This document shows positions 11,367-23,391 of a stretch of 64,000 nucleotides of DNA, piece after piece. The position numbers were made by a program, and so were the translations under genes. Where the stretch lies: positions 46,562,001 to 46,626,000 of the forward strand of contig CANTUV010000035.1 of assembly GCA_947685225.1 (NCBI GenBank). Direction: 5' to 3'. Under the pieces are notes generated by a model. The model was not told where the DNA came from and did no database searches. It worked only from the letters and a program-made list of their open reading frames with translations. The stretch's first letter is position 1. Each line of letters opens with the position of its first letter. This DNA comes from Garcia nutans (lineage: Eukaryota > Streptophyta > Magnoliopsida > Malpighiales > Euphorbiaceae).

Positions 11367-13682
11367 ATTGTTTATTAGGTAATGTCATTGATGGCTATAT
11401 TTATTTCTTATGTGCTTACTGCTTGCATTAATGTTTATTAGCTGTAAGTAATAAGTATGAATGAAGTATCAAGTATCAAGTAGAAGGCTAGAAGCAGAAG
11501 GCTATAATTAGTGGTTAATTCTCTTTTTTTTTTTTTTGGTAATATATACTTAAATATTTATTACTTAATTGCCATATAATATTAATGATTTGTAATATTT
11601 ACATTTTTTATCAAGTGCAATAGTGCATCTTTCATTGATCACCAAATTGATTTTAGGGTTTAGAATTGCCATTTAAAAATAATTCCGCCATTGTTAGTTA
11701 ATGTATTTAAAATAAAATGACTCTGTGATAAAAAAATAAAAATAAAAAAAAATAAAAAAAAAGGAACATGAAAAACTTCAACCCTTTAATTGGAAAAAGA
11801 AAGCCCAAATTCAAGGCTCATTTGAGAGGCCCAAACCGATTCAATGTTCATTGACCTGACCGATTCCAAAACTTTAGCGGTTGATCGCAATAAAACATTG
11901 ATTGGTCGATGTTGGATTGCCAACTTTTACCCATCATTAGGTTCGTTCGGTTGGAGATATTTCCCAAACCCGATCAAACCCAACCCGTGCACACTCATAT
12001 TGAAGTTTTTGAGAAGCAAGGCCAAAGCTAAGTCCAATGCTTGAACATGTCTTATAATCTAATGTTACAAAATTTTTAATATAAATAGAACCACAAGCCT
12101 GAGACTTGAGGAATGTGGGAACAAAGGCCAAAGCGCATACCACAATCATGGGACACATTTCCAGTGGAGAAACTACCCACTGGCATTTTTTTTTCAATAT
12201 ATACATGTATAAGGGTAGGTATACGGTTAAGGGGAGTAAAGCTATTAAAAAAGGCTAATGATAAGATGATTGTTATTAAAAATTGGTTAAAAGAGGGCAG
12301 GATAAAAAATTCAAGTTTAGACCAAAAAAAAAATGTGATTAAGCAATTTATTATTTTCTTCTAAGTTCTTTTAATTTTTATTGTTTTTTAAATAGCAAAA
12401 CTAGGTTTTTAGAAGAAAAAACAATATAATCCATAAAAATATAGCTCTTCTAATTAATATGATATATCTAAGATTATTTTTATTTCCAAAAATTATCTTT
12501 ACTTTTAAATAGAATTTTGAAAAATAAATTTTAAAATTAAAATTAAAATTAAAATTAAAATAATGAGTTATTTTATGAGTTATGATTATCTAAATAATTT
12601 TTCAACGGTGGAGTTAAATGGCACTTAGACATTAATTGAGTGTTATATTATGCATATGCATAGTCACAAAATAATTAGTTTTCAAATGTTATTGGCTATA
12701 ATAAGTTTTGCAACAAATTGGATCACTTGAAAAAACTTTACATTTAACTATTATTATAATGTGCTAGTAATATTAGTTTTGATCTTATATGTTATATTTG
12801 CAATGAAATTTGTTAAGAATTTATTATGTAATGTAAATCCCCACTGAATCCAAATTCTATGTCTGTCTTGCACATTTCTTAGTTCTATAAAATTTATATT
12901 TGGAAAAATAAAATAGCATATATACGCTTCTCAACCTTTGGACGTGAGCCACACACCCCAAGAGTCCGGCCACAATTTCTTCTCTAACTCCTCTTTCTTA
13001 GACGACTCATCTTTAGGCTCTATACCTTGACCCAAAATCAAATGTCGACTCAGTTTTTTTATTACAATTGAGAAGAGACAGAAGATGGATTATGATAGAA
13101 TTTTGAGTTTCGTGATGAGAAGTTTAAATAAAATAATATTTTTAATTTACAACAAATTTTCAAAGCAACGGTAAAAAGAATTTGTGTGTTTTGGTCATTA
13201 GGCTTTTTTCCAATCATCTACCATCCAATTGGATTTTAATTTTCATGTTCTTTATAGCAAAATTTCAAGTTATTAATTTGCTTCAATAAGTTATTTATGG
13301 TTACAATAAATTTTTTCAGTTCATCAACTATCAAGCATTTTGAATATGTGAATTTTTACTGACACATTGACTAGTATGCAATTGTCAATCATAGTCAGTA
13401 GCACGAAAGTCAAGTATAAGGCAGCAAGGCTTGTGTGTTGCAAAGAGGGAGCAATATAGATTGGGTCATGAAAGTTAATTAACATGTCTAAATAAGGAGC
13501 GAGTCCCAAGGCTTTCCTAATTAAAATAAGCCAAGTTCTTTTTCTTTTCCCTCTTCATTTGCCTTATTTCATGCTCCATTTTCCATTTATTTGAATCATT
13601 AAAAATCCATTATCACCACAAATTAAAACCCAATTTCTCAAATTAATTATTTCATTGTTTGTGTGAGTGGAAGAGAGAAAAA

Positions 13683-14348
13683 ATGGAAGAAGAAAGCCAT
13701 GGAAGTGGTCCAAATGGCCTTAATAGAGGAAGCCCAGAAAGTCCATGTTTAAAAAGCACTACTGGTAACAACAATAACAAAAATAACAACCATAGCACCA
13801 TCACCACCAACAACAACAATAATAAAGAGCAAGATCATTTCCTACCAATAGCAAATGTTGGTAGAATAATGAAGAAAGTAATTCCAGCAAATGGCAAGAT
13901 CTCAAAAGACGCAAAAGAGACAGTTCAAGAATGTGTGTCTGAATTCATTAGCTTTGTGACTGGAGAAGCTTCAGATAAATGCCAAAGAGAGAAAAGGAAG
14001 ACTATTAATGGTGATGATATCATTTGGGCAATAACAACGTTAGGTTTTGAAGATTATGTTGCTCCACTTAAATTGTACCTCAGCAAATATCGAGAAATTG
14101 AAGGAGAGAAGCTTAACATTCCAAAGCAACAAAGAATTGAACAGAGATTACAACAACAACAACAACCACAAGAACAAGAACTAAATTTACCACCTTACAA
14201 TAGTGTAAATTCTTCAACCAGTACTCTTATGTCTCAACCATCTTTCGTAGCTACTGATCAACCCTTTTCTTTAACTTTCTCTCCTACCTCCATTCAAAAA
14301 CAGCTACAACAACAACAAGATCAAATTGATTCAATCGGGCATTGGTAA
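13683..14348 (+). CDS. NF-YB7: Nuclear transcription factor Y subunit B, NF-YB7-like
   Basis: Encodes a 221-aa histone-fold subunit of the trimeric NF-Y (CCAAT-box binding) complex. It pairs with NF-YC, then NF-YA, in the nucleus. Residues 1-51 are Asn/Ser/Gly-rich and disordered. The conserved core is about 52-140, from DHFLPIANVGRIMKKV through NGKISKDAKETVQECVSEF and REKRKTINGDDIIWA to LKLYLSKYRE. Residue 75 is Lys (ISKDAKE), where LEC1-type proteins have Asp, so this is a non-LEC1 type. The tail is Gln-rich and ends DSIGHW; this and the poly-Asn leader resemble Arabidopsis NF-YB7 as I recall it. The start is the ATG at 13,683, directly before the MEEES segment. The frame is also open for eight codons upstream, but has no ATG there. 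Single exon; AATAAA-like signals follow at 14,360-14,510. Confidence 0.95.
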   Translation: MEEESHGSGPNGLNRGSPESPCLKSTTGNNNNKNNNHSTITTNNNNNKEQDHFLPIANVGRIMKKVIPANGKISKDAKETVQECVSEFISFVTGEASDKCQREKRKTINGDDIIWAITTLGFEDYVAPLKLYLSKYREIEGEKLNIPKQQRIEQRLQQQQQPQEQELNLPPYNSVNSSTSTLMSQPSFVATDQPFSLTFSPTSIQKQLQQQQDQIDSIGHW

Positions 14349-17262
14349 GATATGAAATATTCAAATAAAAAAAGAAAGGAAGACGAGGAGACATGCATGA
14401 CTTTGCCTTTTTGGTTTACTTTTAATAGGAATGAAATTGTGGAAATAGTATGGCTCACAAAGTGTAGCCAGTAACACCACTTCACCCACAATGATATAAA
14501 AGAAAAAATAAATAAAAAAAGAGGAAAATCTTATATTTACTTGATGCTATACGTATATTTGGCATACCTTGATATGACACAATACCTAATCGACTTGGCT
14601 TTGTTGAGTGTAATGAATTGGAGAATTTATTTCTATGTAAATAATATGCATCAAAATTAGATAAGTTAATTAAACTGTAACTAATTTTCATAATTAAATA
14701 TAGTTGAATATTTTCTCATAGTAAAGAGTTATTTTTGCTTTTATTTTGTTTTTTTTTTTTCCGCAATAAGGTTGGAGTAAATTTCGATGATCAAACTTTG
14801 ACCTTATATTTTTTTAATTGCAATTATTCTTGGTATTTTTTTTAATTTATTGTAATATTAGTATTAATGTATTTTGCATATGAATGCAATGAAAATTATG
14901 TCTTCTTTTTTTTTTTTTTAATTATGCCTTCTTCTTCTTTTTTCATATGTTAAGTGTAAAGCATCAACATTTAAGTTTGTATTTGATCTCATTCTACTTT
15001 CAGCTCAACATTTATGATCATACTGCATAATTTTGTTGGCATAAAGTATTATTTTTTAAAACATAAAACACAGTCTAATATTTATGATATTGCTTTTTTT
15101 TTATTTTGGTGATAATGTTTTTTAATTAATATATTTTTGTCGTTTTATACATTATTATTGCATAAGGTAGAAATCATTTTTCCCCATATTTGATCATGAC
15201 ACAATAATAGATATCAATTTTGATGCATAAAATATTAATGAATTAATTAATGTATGTACTTAATGTATTGTTTTGGTGATAATGTTTTTTAATTAATCTA
15301 TTATTTGAGGTTTTGTACATTATTATTACATAACGTGGAAATCAATTTTTTCCCATATTTGATTGTAAGTACATATCATTAATACATATAAAACATAAAT
15401 TAATAAATTAGGTAAAATTATTAATAAACTAAAAGAGCTTAATTTATCTAATTCTAATTTAAATTAGGATCATGCGTGTATTTATTACCAATATATATAT
15501 TAGTAACCTAATGGCTATTGTATTTTATTAGTTTATTCTGCTTCATTGCCTATGCGTTCGCGCTCTGCCATTCTCTTAATTTGTTGGAATCGTGCTTCGT
15601 CTACTAGCGTTTCTTATACACAATGAATTTTGCAGCTGCTTGATGGTCATAGTTGATTATCCATCATGACAACTGGTACGATTGTTTCTTGGTTTTGTGC
15701 ATAGGAGGATAGCTTTTCTAAGGGGTTGTGGTTTTTTCATATAGCTTTCTAGTTTGTTCATATGATTTGAGAATCTGGTTTGCTAGTTTGTTTCTTTTTT
15801 TTTACACTAGAATATAGTTAGTTTGCTGATCTATTTAGTTGGCTCAACTTGCTGGTTTGCAAGTTTGATGGTATGCAAGTTTGTTTGTCTAGTATGCTTA
15901 TTTTTGGTGCAGGATTATTGGGGATTTGCAGATTTATTGAATTGATACCAGCTCTCCTTGCCTTAAGTTCAGTTGATACTGGCTTTTTTGATTTGTGGTT
16001 TTTTCATATAGCAAATTTGCCGAACTGATACCGAATATCCCTACCATAAGTTTAGTTGTTACCAACTCTCCTTGCAGATTTATGGCGCTTCTGTGTAGTA
16101 GATATGTTGGATTAATACCAGCTCTCCCTGTCTTGTTCCTGGTTTCAATCTAAAGAATTGCAACTCCTTAAGTTTAGGTCCTCGTTGATTTTTAAAGATA
16201 TTGTGCATATCTCATTCCTATGATACTAGTTCTCTTCATCAGGTCGTTATATGCATCCTTAAATTTTTATAGCAATTGCAGAGGTTGAGTTTTGTCCTTG
16301 GTTGCAGTGATTTTATTTGTCAACTGTTGCTCTAACAAGGTATTGAGATTATAAGATTTATGCCTTCAACTGTAATTTGATCATCAATTCAATTATATAT
16401 ATTTATATATTTCATATGTTATCCTCTGTATTGGACATGGTTTTGGAGTTTTTTTTAAATGGGTTGGTGTAGCTTCAATTGCGGATGTACAGAATGCTTC
16501 ACCAAAATATATTTTTCGTCTTTCAATATTATTAGTAAATATACTTTCTATAAAAAAAAGAGTTCTTAAAAAATCAAAATGAAAAATAGGGACTTAATTG
16601 CATAGGTGAAAATTAATAGGGATTTAATAACTTATTAAACAGTCTCTTAGTACTTATGAAACATGCAAGTAATGGTGCAATCTACTTTAGTATTGTTAGA
16701 CTTATTATATGGAAGTCTTTTATAAAAAAGAGGAAAATATAATTTTTATTTTATAAAATAAAAATAATTAATATATATTTCGTGTTTAGCATTTAAAAGG
16801 TAAAATATATATATTAATTAAAATTTTTTAAAAATAGATAAAAAAAATCTTTTATTATCTCAATAAATTTAAAAAAAAAGGTATAGGATAATTAATTGGA
16901 GTCATTGGTCTCTCAAATAAGTAATAGTGCTTATTTTATCCATTTTCCTTATAGTACTTATTTTATCGGTTTTCTTTTCCTTTTCCTTTTCCTTTTCCTT
17001 TTATTCAAAGGATCATAGATTAATCAAATATGAGCTTGACTTTAGTATTTTATGTAAATTCTCTCCTTTATCTTCTCTCTCTCTTTTTATAGAGTTTCCC
17101 TCTATCCAAATTTGGATTTTTTCTTGTCCTTCAAGAATTGCTTTTATTTTTTGCAAGTCTCTTCTTTTTCTCTCCCTTTTCACCAACCTATAGTCAATAT
17201 AACATTTATTTCATTCAGAATCTAGTTTCAGTTATCTTTCCTTACTTCTATTTTTCTCTAAT
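14349..17262. other. Intergenic region downstream of NF-YB
   Basis: AT-rich with no supported gene. It includes the probable NF-YB 3' UTR. From 15,943 to about 16,135 there are four degenerate copies of a GATACCAGCTCTCCTTGCC-like phrase of unknown origin. A (CTTTTC)n hexamer run lies at about 16,975-17,003. Small open frames here lack recognisable domains. Confidence 0.5.
15104..15365. repeat. Direct duplication of about 95 bp
   Basis: The segment beginning GGTGATAATGTTTTTTAATT near 15,108 is repeated near 15,275. Both copies run through ACATTATTATT, a GAAATCA motif and CCCATATTTGAT, with scattered substitutions. Confidence 0.75.
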
Positions 17263-18540
17263 ATGGAGAATACAAATGAAGAACTTGCAGAAATAATTGC
17301 TAAAACCAGTTCTCTAGCATGTTTTGAGATTACTTTAGAGTTTCAACCATATCCAAGGCAAAAGCAAGAAATCCCAAACTCTATTCTTGCTGGCATACTC
17401 TTATCACAGAGAACCTTCAATGGGTAAAGAGTCAAATGTTTTGGCAATTCCTCCGAGAAGAATACATCAAGATAATTTAAATCATAGCTCTAAATATTTC
17501 TTCATCCTTTGCTACAATAATATCTAGATTTCTTGATTTTCTTTTATTAATATATATTGAGATTTTTTTCCTTTTCATTGATTTTTATTCTTTCGGTAAA
17601 TGCCGGAATTTATACTGAAAATAATCAAAAATGTCAGATCAGAATTATATATATTATAAAATATAAAAGAAAGAGTAAGAGTTGCCTTTCCACTATTTCA
17701 GATTAATTGGAACCTAGATATTACATAGAGGTTTTGAAGTACAGAGACAGGCATGGAATTTATTTGTTTTGCAATTTCAATGTGAGGAGGGCACTTTACA
17801 TGTTCTAGAAGAAGCCCCTTGGGATATTGCCAATTCTCTTCTAATTTTGAAAGAATGGAACTCATATCTGACTATTGAGAAGTTGAATTTCTCGAAATCA
17901 CCTTTATAGGTCTAAATCCATAATCTTCTATCTAATCTAATGACGAATACTTAAATTATTGGCAATCTATTTAAAGGTTTGATGATAGTCAGCAAAAGAA
18001 GGTGTGCTGGAGTTTTTTCTTTTGCATTAAGGTCTGGGTGAAAGTAGGACAACCCTTTCTTGTGGGTTTTTCCAATAGAAGAAAGGAAAGAAACTCTTGA
18101 GTCGGTATCCTTTAGATATGAAAAACATGTTGATTTTATTATGATAAAGCTAATAATGAAGAAACAAGCTATTCCAACCTCAAATATGGCCCATGGCTTA
18201 AGACTTCTCTCGTAGGGGTTTCAAATTTTAGAGGAAATCCAATTCTCGGGCGAGATTGAGGTAATAGTGAATCATCAAGCCACTATTTTGTCCCTACCGC
18301 CACCAAGGATCAATCTTAGTGGAAAAAGTCTTAGCAGAAGGAGGTGCGTGTAGTTCACAAAATCAATAAGTTAGTAGAGCATATTGATTGTACCCATAGC
18401 CTGACATTTGGAAATAGACTATCATTACAATTAGAAGTAGATATGGGAGGTCCTTCATCTATAAGCCATTTGAATGCCATTGAAGCTCCACAAGACCCTA
18501 AAATGTCATATCAAAGCAATGAGACAGCAATTGCAGTAAC

Positions 18541-18847
18541 TGGTACAAACTGTTTTTTATTTTTTGAACCTATTCTGACTAACAAAGGAAATTGATAGAA
18601 GTTGGTTTAACAGAGGAAACCAGGCCTCACGTTTCACGTATTCAACTGAATTGATTATAATCTGTTATCCTCCCCTTCTTTATTCAATGGTTTAAATATA
18701 AAAAACAGCCTAACAACTCCCTAATTACAAGGCAACCATTAAGCTATTTATTAGGAAATAAAGCCTAAGACTAGGGCCAGCAAGGATCCACGAAAGACTC
18801 AATCAACATAACCAAAAATAATAATAATAATTAATAGACACGTGACA
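18541..18847 (-). repeat. 3' LTR of the TR-GAG element
   Basis: 307 bp, TG...CA on both strands, preceded on the minus strand by the polypurine tract. It carries a G-box CACGTG within TGTCACGTGTC at its first bases on the minus strand. Confidence 0.92.
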
Positions 18848-18861
18848 TTCCCTCCCCCTTA
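18848..18861 (-). other. Polypurine tract of the TR-GAG element
   Basis: Minus strand reads AAGGGGGAGGGAA directly before the 3' LTR, the expected plus-strand priming site. Confidence 0.85.
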
Positions 18862-18876
18862 AAACAACTCTTGTCC

Positions 18877-19845
18877 TCAAGAGTGACTTTCGATCTCCAT
18901 CTCTGTATCATCGTCACTATCCTGCAAAACAGCTCGAATGACAAAAAGTTTTTTACACCTATGCCCCGCTCCATATTTTTCATTGCACTTGAAGCATAGT
19001 CCCAATTTTTTTCTCTCGTTCAGCTCGTCCCAAGTCAATCGTTTGACGTTGTGGGTTGTTGGTATTGTCGATGTAGAAAAAGATTGCGATGATTGCGGTG
19101 TTGAATCAGTTGGCGCAGGAGTAGGTGTGGCAAAACTCTGTTCCTGAGATAAATTCCTCGCTTCATACAATCGTGCAAAGGAAATTGCCTCTAACAAAGT
19201 TCTTGGCCGATTGGCCAGCACATTCGTTCGTATGGAAGTTTTCAACCCACTAACAAAACAGCTTACCTGCCTTGATTGAGACAAATGCCCCACTTTGGCT
19301 AATAAATTTTCAAATTGAGTTTGGTACGTTTGAACAGTACCATGTTGCTGCATTTTTGACAATTCACCAAAGAAATCTATGAGCTGATTAGGACCGTACC
19401 GGGAGTGAAGCCCCTCTTTGAATTATGCCCATGTAACAACTGGGTTTTCTTGTTTTAACAGTTGATACCACATCTGAGCATCTCCCACCATGTGAAAAGA
19501 GGCGATTTCGACGTGCTCATTATCAGGAGTATGATGGAATTGAAAAAATTGTTCCGCTCGACAAATCCAACTTGTGGGTTCTTCCTTCTCATCAAAACGA
19601 GGGAAGTCGAGCTTAACCAGTTTCGGAGCATAAGAGGAAGTAGCTCCATAACTGATAGATCTCCCTCTTGACTCCGGAGTTCGTGCATCTGATTCAACGC
19701 CCCTTCCGTGAGAAGATTGGGAAGCTAATTGATCCATCCGCGCATTGAGTTGAGAGAAGAGCTCTTCTAAGCATTTAGCAATGCCCTCTTGACTACCGGC
19801 AAGAGATTAGACTGAATGCTCAAGTTGCTCCACTCTCTGATCCAT
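18877..19845 (-). pseudogene. Ty3/gypsy-type gag with two in-frame stops
   Basis: About 322 codons from the ATG at 19,845 to TGA at 18,877. It is open except for TAA at codon 13 and a second TAA after the NPVVTWA segment (about 19,425). The capsid part has the FPRFDEKEEPTSWICRAEQF and MWYQLL motifs of Ty3/gypsy Gag; a zinc knuckle CFKCNEKYGAGHRC (C-x2-C-x7-H-x-C) lies near 18,960-19,010. The frame then ends with no protease. It is related to the gag half of the 27,855 ORF. Mobilisation would need proteins supplied in trans. Confidence 0.88.
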
Positions 19846-19851
19846 GCCAGA

Positions 19852-19863
19852 GCTCTGATACCA
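19852..19863 (-). other. Primer-binding site (initiator Met-tRNA type)
   Basis: Minus strand reads TGGTATCAGAGC, the standard complement of the plant initiator-tRNA 3' end, three bases inside the 5' LTR. Confidence 0.9.
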
Positions 19864-19866
19864 CTT

Positions 19867-20173
19867 TGGTACAAACTGTTTTTAATTTTTTGAACCTATT
19901 ATGACTAACAAAGGAAATTGATAGAAGTTGGTTTAACAGAGGAAACTAGGCCTCACGTTTCACGTATTCAACTGAATTGATTATAATCTGATATCCTCCC
20001 CTTCTTTATTCAATGGTTTAAATATAAAAAACAACCTAACAACTCCCTAATCACAAGTCAACCATTAAGCTATTTATTAGGAAATAAAGCCTAAGACTAA
20101 GTCCTGCAAGGATCCACGAAAGACTCAATCAACATAACCAAAAATAATAATAATAATTAATAGACACGTGACA
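19867..20173 (-). repeat. 5' LTR of the TR-GAG element
   Basis: 307 bp, about 97% identical to the copy at 18,541-18,847. It ends CAGTTTGTACCA on the minus strand, three bases before the primer-binding site. Confidence 0.92.
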
Positions 20174-20559
20174 GTAACCCTTATGATCTGTCTGCCCATA
20201 GACCCAAATTTCATCCCTTTAGAAAATCTACAGATCCTGATCTTCAAGATGGGTTGCCTGATCCACTCATCACCAAACCTAGACTTTCTAAGGTGGATAA
20301 AGTCAAAGAACAAAGCAACAAGGGATCTAATCTTTCTATGGCCTTAAACCCAGTTCCTATTCCAAACATTATAAAGGCCATATGGAGGAAGAGTCTTTTC
20401 TTATCTAGAAACTTAAATTCAGTGTACCAAGAATAAATCTCTTGACAATTATTTAGTTTCATAGGTTTGCAAAGTAATTAAATACAACATATATTTCTGT
20501 TTGCTACCTCAAAGACTTTATTCCTAAGATTGCTATTTTTTCTATTTAATTTGTCTCAA

Positions 20560-21790
20560 CAGAATAGGACAGTGGAAGAAGCATAATGTGGGAAACCTCT
20601 CTCTTAAGTAAAGCTTGGACTTGATTCCAATAGCCATGTAACTCTTTTGGCATGATCTAGGAAATATGAGCTATTGTCTAGGCAAAGATGGGATCATGAA
20701 CCTCATCACCTTATTAATTCTGATATTCAAGGATAAAGAAGTATGTTCTGTCAGAAACTACCTTTTGGGAGGCATCAAATGGCCTGTTAGAAGTGGAAGA
20801 TAGGTTCAAATTTTTTATGACCCATGGATACTAAATTTTCTGGGTTTCAGAGTATCCTCAGTCAAACCTCATGATACTATCGTTGATTTGGTATCTTATC
20901 TTATCAATACTCAAGGTTTCTAGATTATGGATCTTCTATCCTTATTATTTTATTATAAAGAGATACATGCTATTAGCAATATTCCTATTGGCCCTAATGA
21001 TACAAACAATAAATTGATTTTTCTATTATGATGAATTTGGCAGATTATCAGCAAAAATAAATTTATCATTTTCTTTTGTGCAATTTTTGGGATGATTCCA
21101 CTAGGACTATTGTTGATAGCTCATCTTCTAGATTTCTAGTATGGAACAGTATTTGGAAGCTGAAAGTACAACATAAAATTCAATGTTTTCTTTGGCGCCT
21201 CTATGTTAATATTCTATCTATTTGTATCATTTTGTTTAAAAGGAACCTTTGTAGGTCTAATTTTTGTTGTATATGTTGTAAAGTAGAGGAATCAAATATA
21301 CTTGTTGTTTGAGTGAGACCATGCTCATGCCTCTTGGTTTATGTTTAATTTTGGTTTTAATCCACTTGCTTTTAACAACCCTTCCTCTTTTTTAATTGGT
21401 GGTCTAATTTAATTTGCAATCTTAATTGCAATGATAAATCCAATTTATTGGGCAGAATTGCTTGTTTATGTTGGAGTATCTAGAAATCTAGGAACATGCT
21501 TTATTTCAAAGGAACTTCTCCATATTCCTACTTTACAATCCATAAAACAAATTCTATGTTTAATGATTTTGTTACTGCTCATCAGGCAAAGGCTGCTCAA
21601 TCTACCAGCTTTGATGGGAGCAACTATTTAATCAATTATTTGGTCTTTAGGCAGGTGATGGCTCATAAATGACTTCCTCTGCCAAAAGGTTGGCTTAAGA
21701 TCAATATATTTAATTATTGACATCAACCGACTAGAATTGCTATAATTATTAGATCTCATTATGTGAATCTTAAAGAAGGTATTTGATGTG
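20560..21790 (+). pseudogene. LINE ORF2 C-terminal remnant (zf-RVT and RNase H-like part)
   Basis: Around 20,780-20,880 fragments read F-YDPWILNF, a piece typical of the region after the reverse transcriptase. From 21,120 the segment FLVWNSIWKLKVQHKIQCFL then WRLYVNIL is the RT zinc-binding (zf-RVT) domain, ending in a Cys-rich stretch. Near 21,590-21,720 a GWLKIN phrase marks the RNase H start. The endonuclease and most of the RT are missing, so ORF2 has lost its front by deletion. Several stops. Confidence 0.7.
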
Positions 21791-22620
21791 AATTATAAGT
21801 AGCGACCTAAGTCCCAACACCTTTACATTTGGAAGTAATTCCTTAAAAAGCTAAATAAGATTTTTATTTAAGACCTTGATCCAAATCTAACAATGTAGGA
21901 GAGAACTTTGATATTAAAATACTCAAGTAAGTAACTCTTTGTGTGAAAATTGATTTAAACAAGAATCAAGGAACAAGAGAAAATAAACTCTCTTAGAACA
22001 AATTTCTAAATTTTATTTAACCAATGGTTAAACTTCTTACATTGTTCAAGAGTAGTTAAAATAAGTTATAAGGGAAATTTTAAATTAGAGTATTTGGTAA
22101 TAGGAACAAACCCATCCTTATACTATAAAACTAACTTAGCAAACTTTTGGGCCTTACACAAGCATAGCCCAATATGACAATTGATCTTAAGTCCAAATAA
22201 GAAAATTCCAACAAAGTACTGTAAATAGCAAGTAAAAATATATTAATTAGGCTTAAATACAAAATTATCCCAAGGATACACGGTAGAGTTTGTGGTGGTA
22301 AGATAAAGGAATGGCAACTACGACATCCGAAGTGTGACCACTAATTGGAACTAGCCCAACGGATACTCATGGGCTAAGCAAAGATGAACTAGGGCCTAAT
22401 CTGCTTGTAGGAGACCAAGCTTATAATTGGAATCCTCCTTGCATTCTTTAATGGTAGCTAGATCACTCTAAAAGCCTTGTATCATGGCCAATAAAGCTTC
22501 CTTGAATTGTTGTAAGCATCCTCTGGTGATGAGTCCTTGGGCTTGGACAGAGTGGCTCCTTAGTTGCATCAATATTGCTTGCTTAATTAAATGTTATTCT
22601 CTTTTAAAAAATGAAGTTCA
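21791..22620. other. Intergenic sequence between LINE and TRIM
   Basis: No coding region recognised. The LINE 3' end is not sharply defined (no clear poly-A tail). Confidence 0.4.
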
Positions 22621-23391
22621 TGTTGAAATATCAAATATGAAAAAAATCTCATATTGAAAAAAGATGGACCTAGTGAGGGTTATATAGGTGCAAATGACTC
22701 ATAGACTTAATACTATAAGATTTTGAGTTGGAATATGCCATCAAGTCCACAAATGTATTTTATCACGAAGGCCCATCAAGCATATCGATTGCTTAGATAA
22801 GTGGGCTTTCTGATGTCAACACATAGTATCAGAGCCTAACTCAAACAAGGATGTGTATGGAGACGGTGGTCGTATCATATAGTTGTTCATATCCCTCAAC
22901 GTTGAAAAGCAAAGGCTACTTCTTTGGGCTCCAGACCGACAGAAGTATAAATGGCTCTATGTGATATAGTATACTTAAGTCCAAATCCAAAAAGAAAGTC
23001 AATGGTTCAACGAGGATGAGTATAGAGGCGGCGATCGTATCTTATGGTTATATATATCCCTCCACATGGAGTAGCAAAGGTTACTTCCAGTGGGCTTTAG
23101 ACCGGTGAAAATGTAAAGGGCTCTAGGTCCAGAAAGAATTCTGCTTAAGGGAACCCCAAGTCCAATGTGAAAGTTCACACTGAGAACGGGAGATTGTTGA
23201 AATATATCAAGTATGAGAAGAATATCACATTAGTAAATGATGGACCTAATAAGAGTATATAAGTACAATGACTTGTATGTCAAATGCATTAAGATTTTGG
23301 GTTGGAATATGGAATTAACTCTGCGAGTGTATTCCCACATTAAAATCCATCAAATAAATCTTTCATGTAAGTGGACTTTCTGGCGCTAATA
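22621..23391 (+). mobile_element. TRIM element (771 bp)
   Basis: Terminal-repeat retrotransposon in miniature: LTRs of 201 bp (22,621-22,821) and 197 bp (23,195-23,391), both opening TGTTGAAATAT. A decayed Met-tRNA primer-binding site TAGTATCAGAGCC lies at 22,824-22,836, and a purine-rich tract GAGAACGGGAGA lies before the 3' LTR. The TSD is GTTCA at 22,616-22,620 and 23,392-23,396. There is no coding capacity. The internal region is itself a diverged duplication, with GTATGGAGACGGTGGTCGTA and GTATAGAGGCGGCGATCGTA each followed by parallel sequence. The LTRs are considerably diverged, so the insertion is old. Confidence 0.88.

Larger units (their letters stand above)
10521..13682. other. Intergenic region upstream of NF-YB
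   Basis: AT-rich with no convincing coding region. It holds two small local duplications (listed separately), poly-T tracts near 10,695 and 10,795, and an (AAAATT)n-like run near 12,535. A perfect inverted repeat CCAGTGG / CCACTGG lies near 12,160-12,182. The last 120 bp before 13,683 are the likely NF-YB 5' leader and core promoter, but no clear TATA box is visible. Confidence 0.5.
18541..20173 (-). mobile_element. TR-GAG-type non-autonomous LTR retrotransposon (1,633 bp)
   Basis: Complete element in minus orientation: 307-bp LTRs at both ends, a Met-tRNA-type primer-binding site, a gag reading frame, a polypurine tract, and no protease, RT or integrase. It is flanked by a perfect 5-bp TSD GTAAC (18,536-18,540 and 20,174-20,178). 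By eye the LTRs differ at about 10 of 307 positions (about 97% identical), so the insertion is fairly recent. The layout matches the published class of terminal-repeat elements carrying only GAG. The host site is LINE ORF1. Confidence 0.92.
17263..20436 (+). pseudogene. LINE (L1-type) ORF1 remnant with DUF4283-like domain
   Basis: Starts MENTNEELAEIIAK at 17,263. Stops and frame breaks follow, but a stretch at about 17,756-17,908 reads LFVLQFQCEEGTLHVLEEAP then WDIANSLLILKEWNSYL, the signature of the DUF4283 domain in ORF1 of plant L1-like LINEs. A later segment around 18,020-18,120 resembles the WVKV / VGF / RRKERN part of the same proteins. The ORF is interrupted by the TR-GAG element at 18,541-20,173, and its C-terminal part continues at 20,179-20,436. 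Not functional. Confidence 0.7.

Noticed and set aside
11844..12364. Several small frames on both strands between 11.8 and 12.4 kb
   Set aside because: No recognised domain, no consistent splice structure, and they overlap each other on opposite strands.
13659..13682. Upstream extension of the NF-YB frame
   Set aside because: The frame is open but its first codon is TTG; the ATG at 13,683 gives the expected N-terminus.
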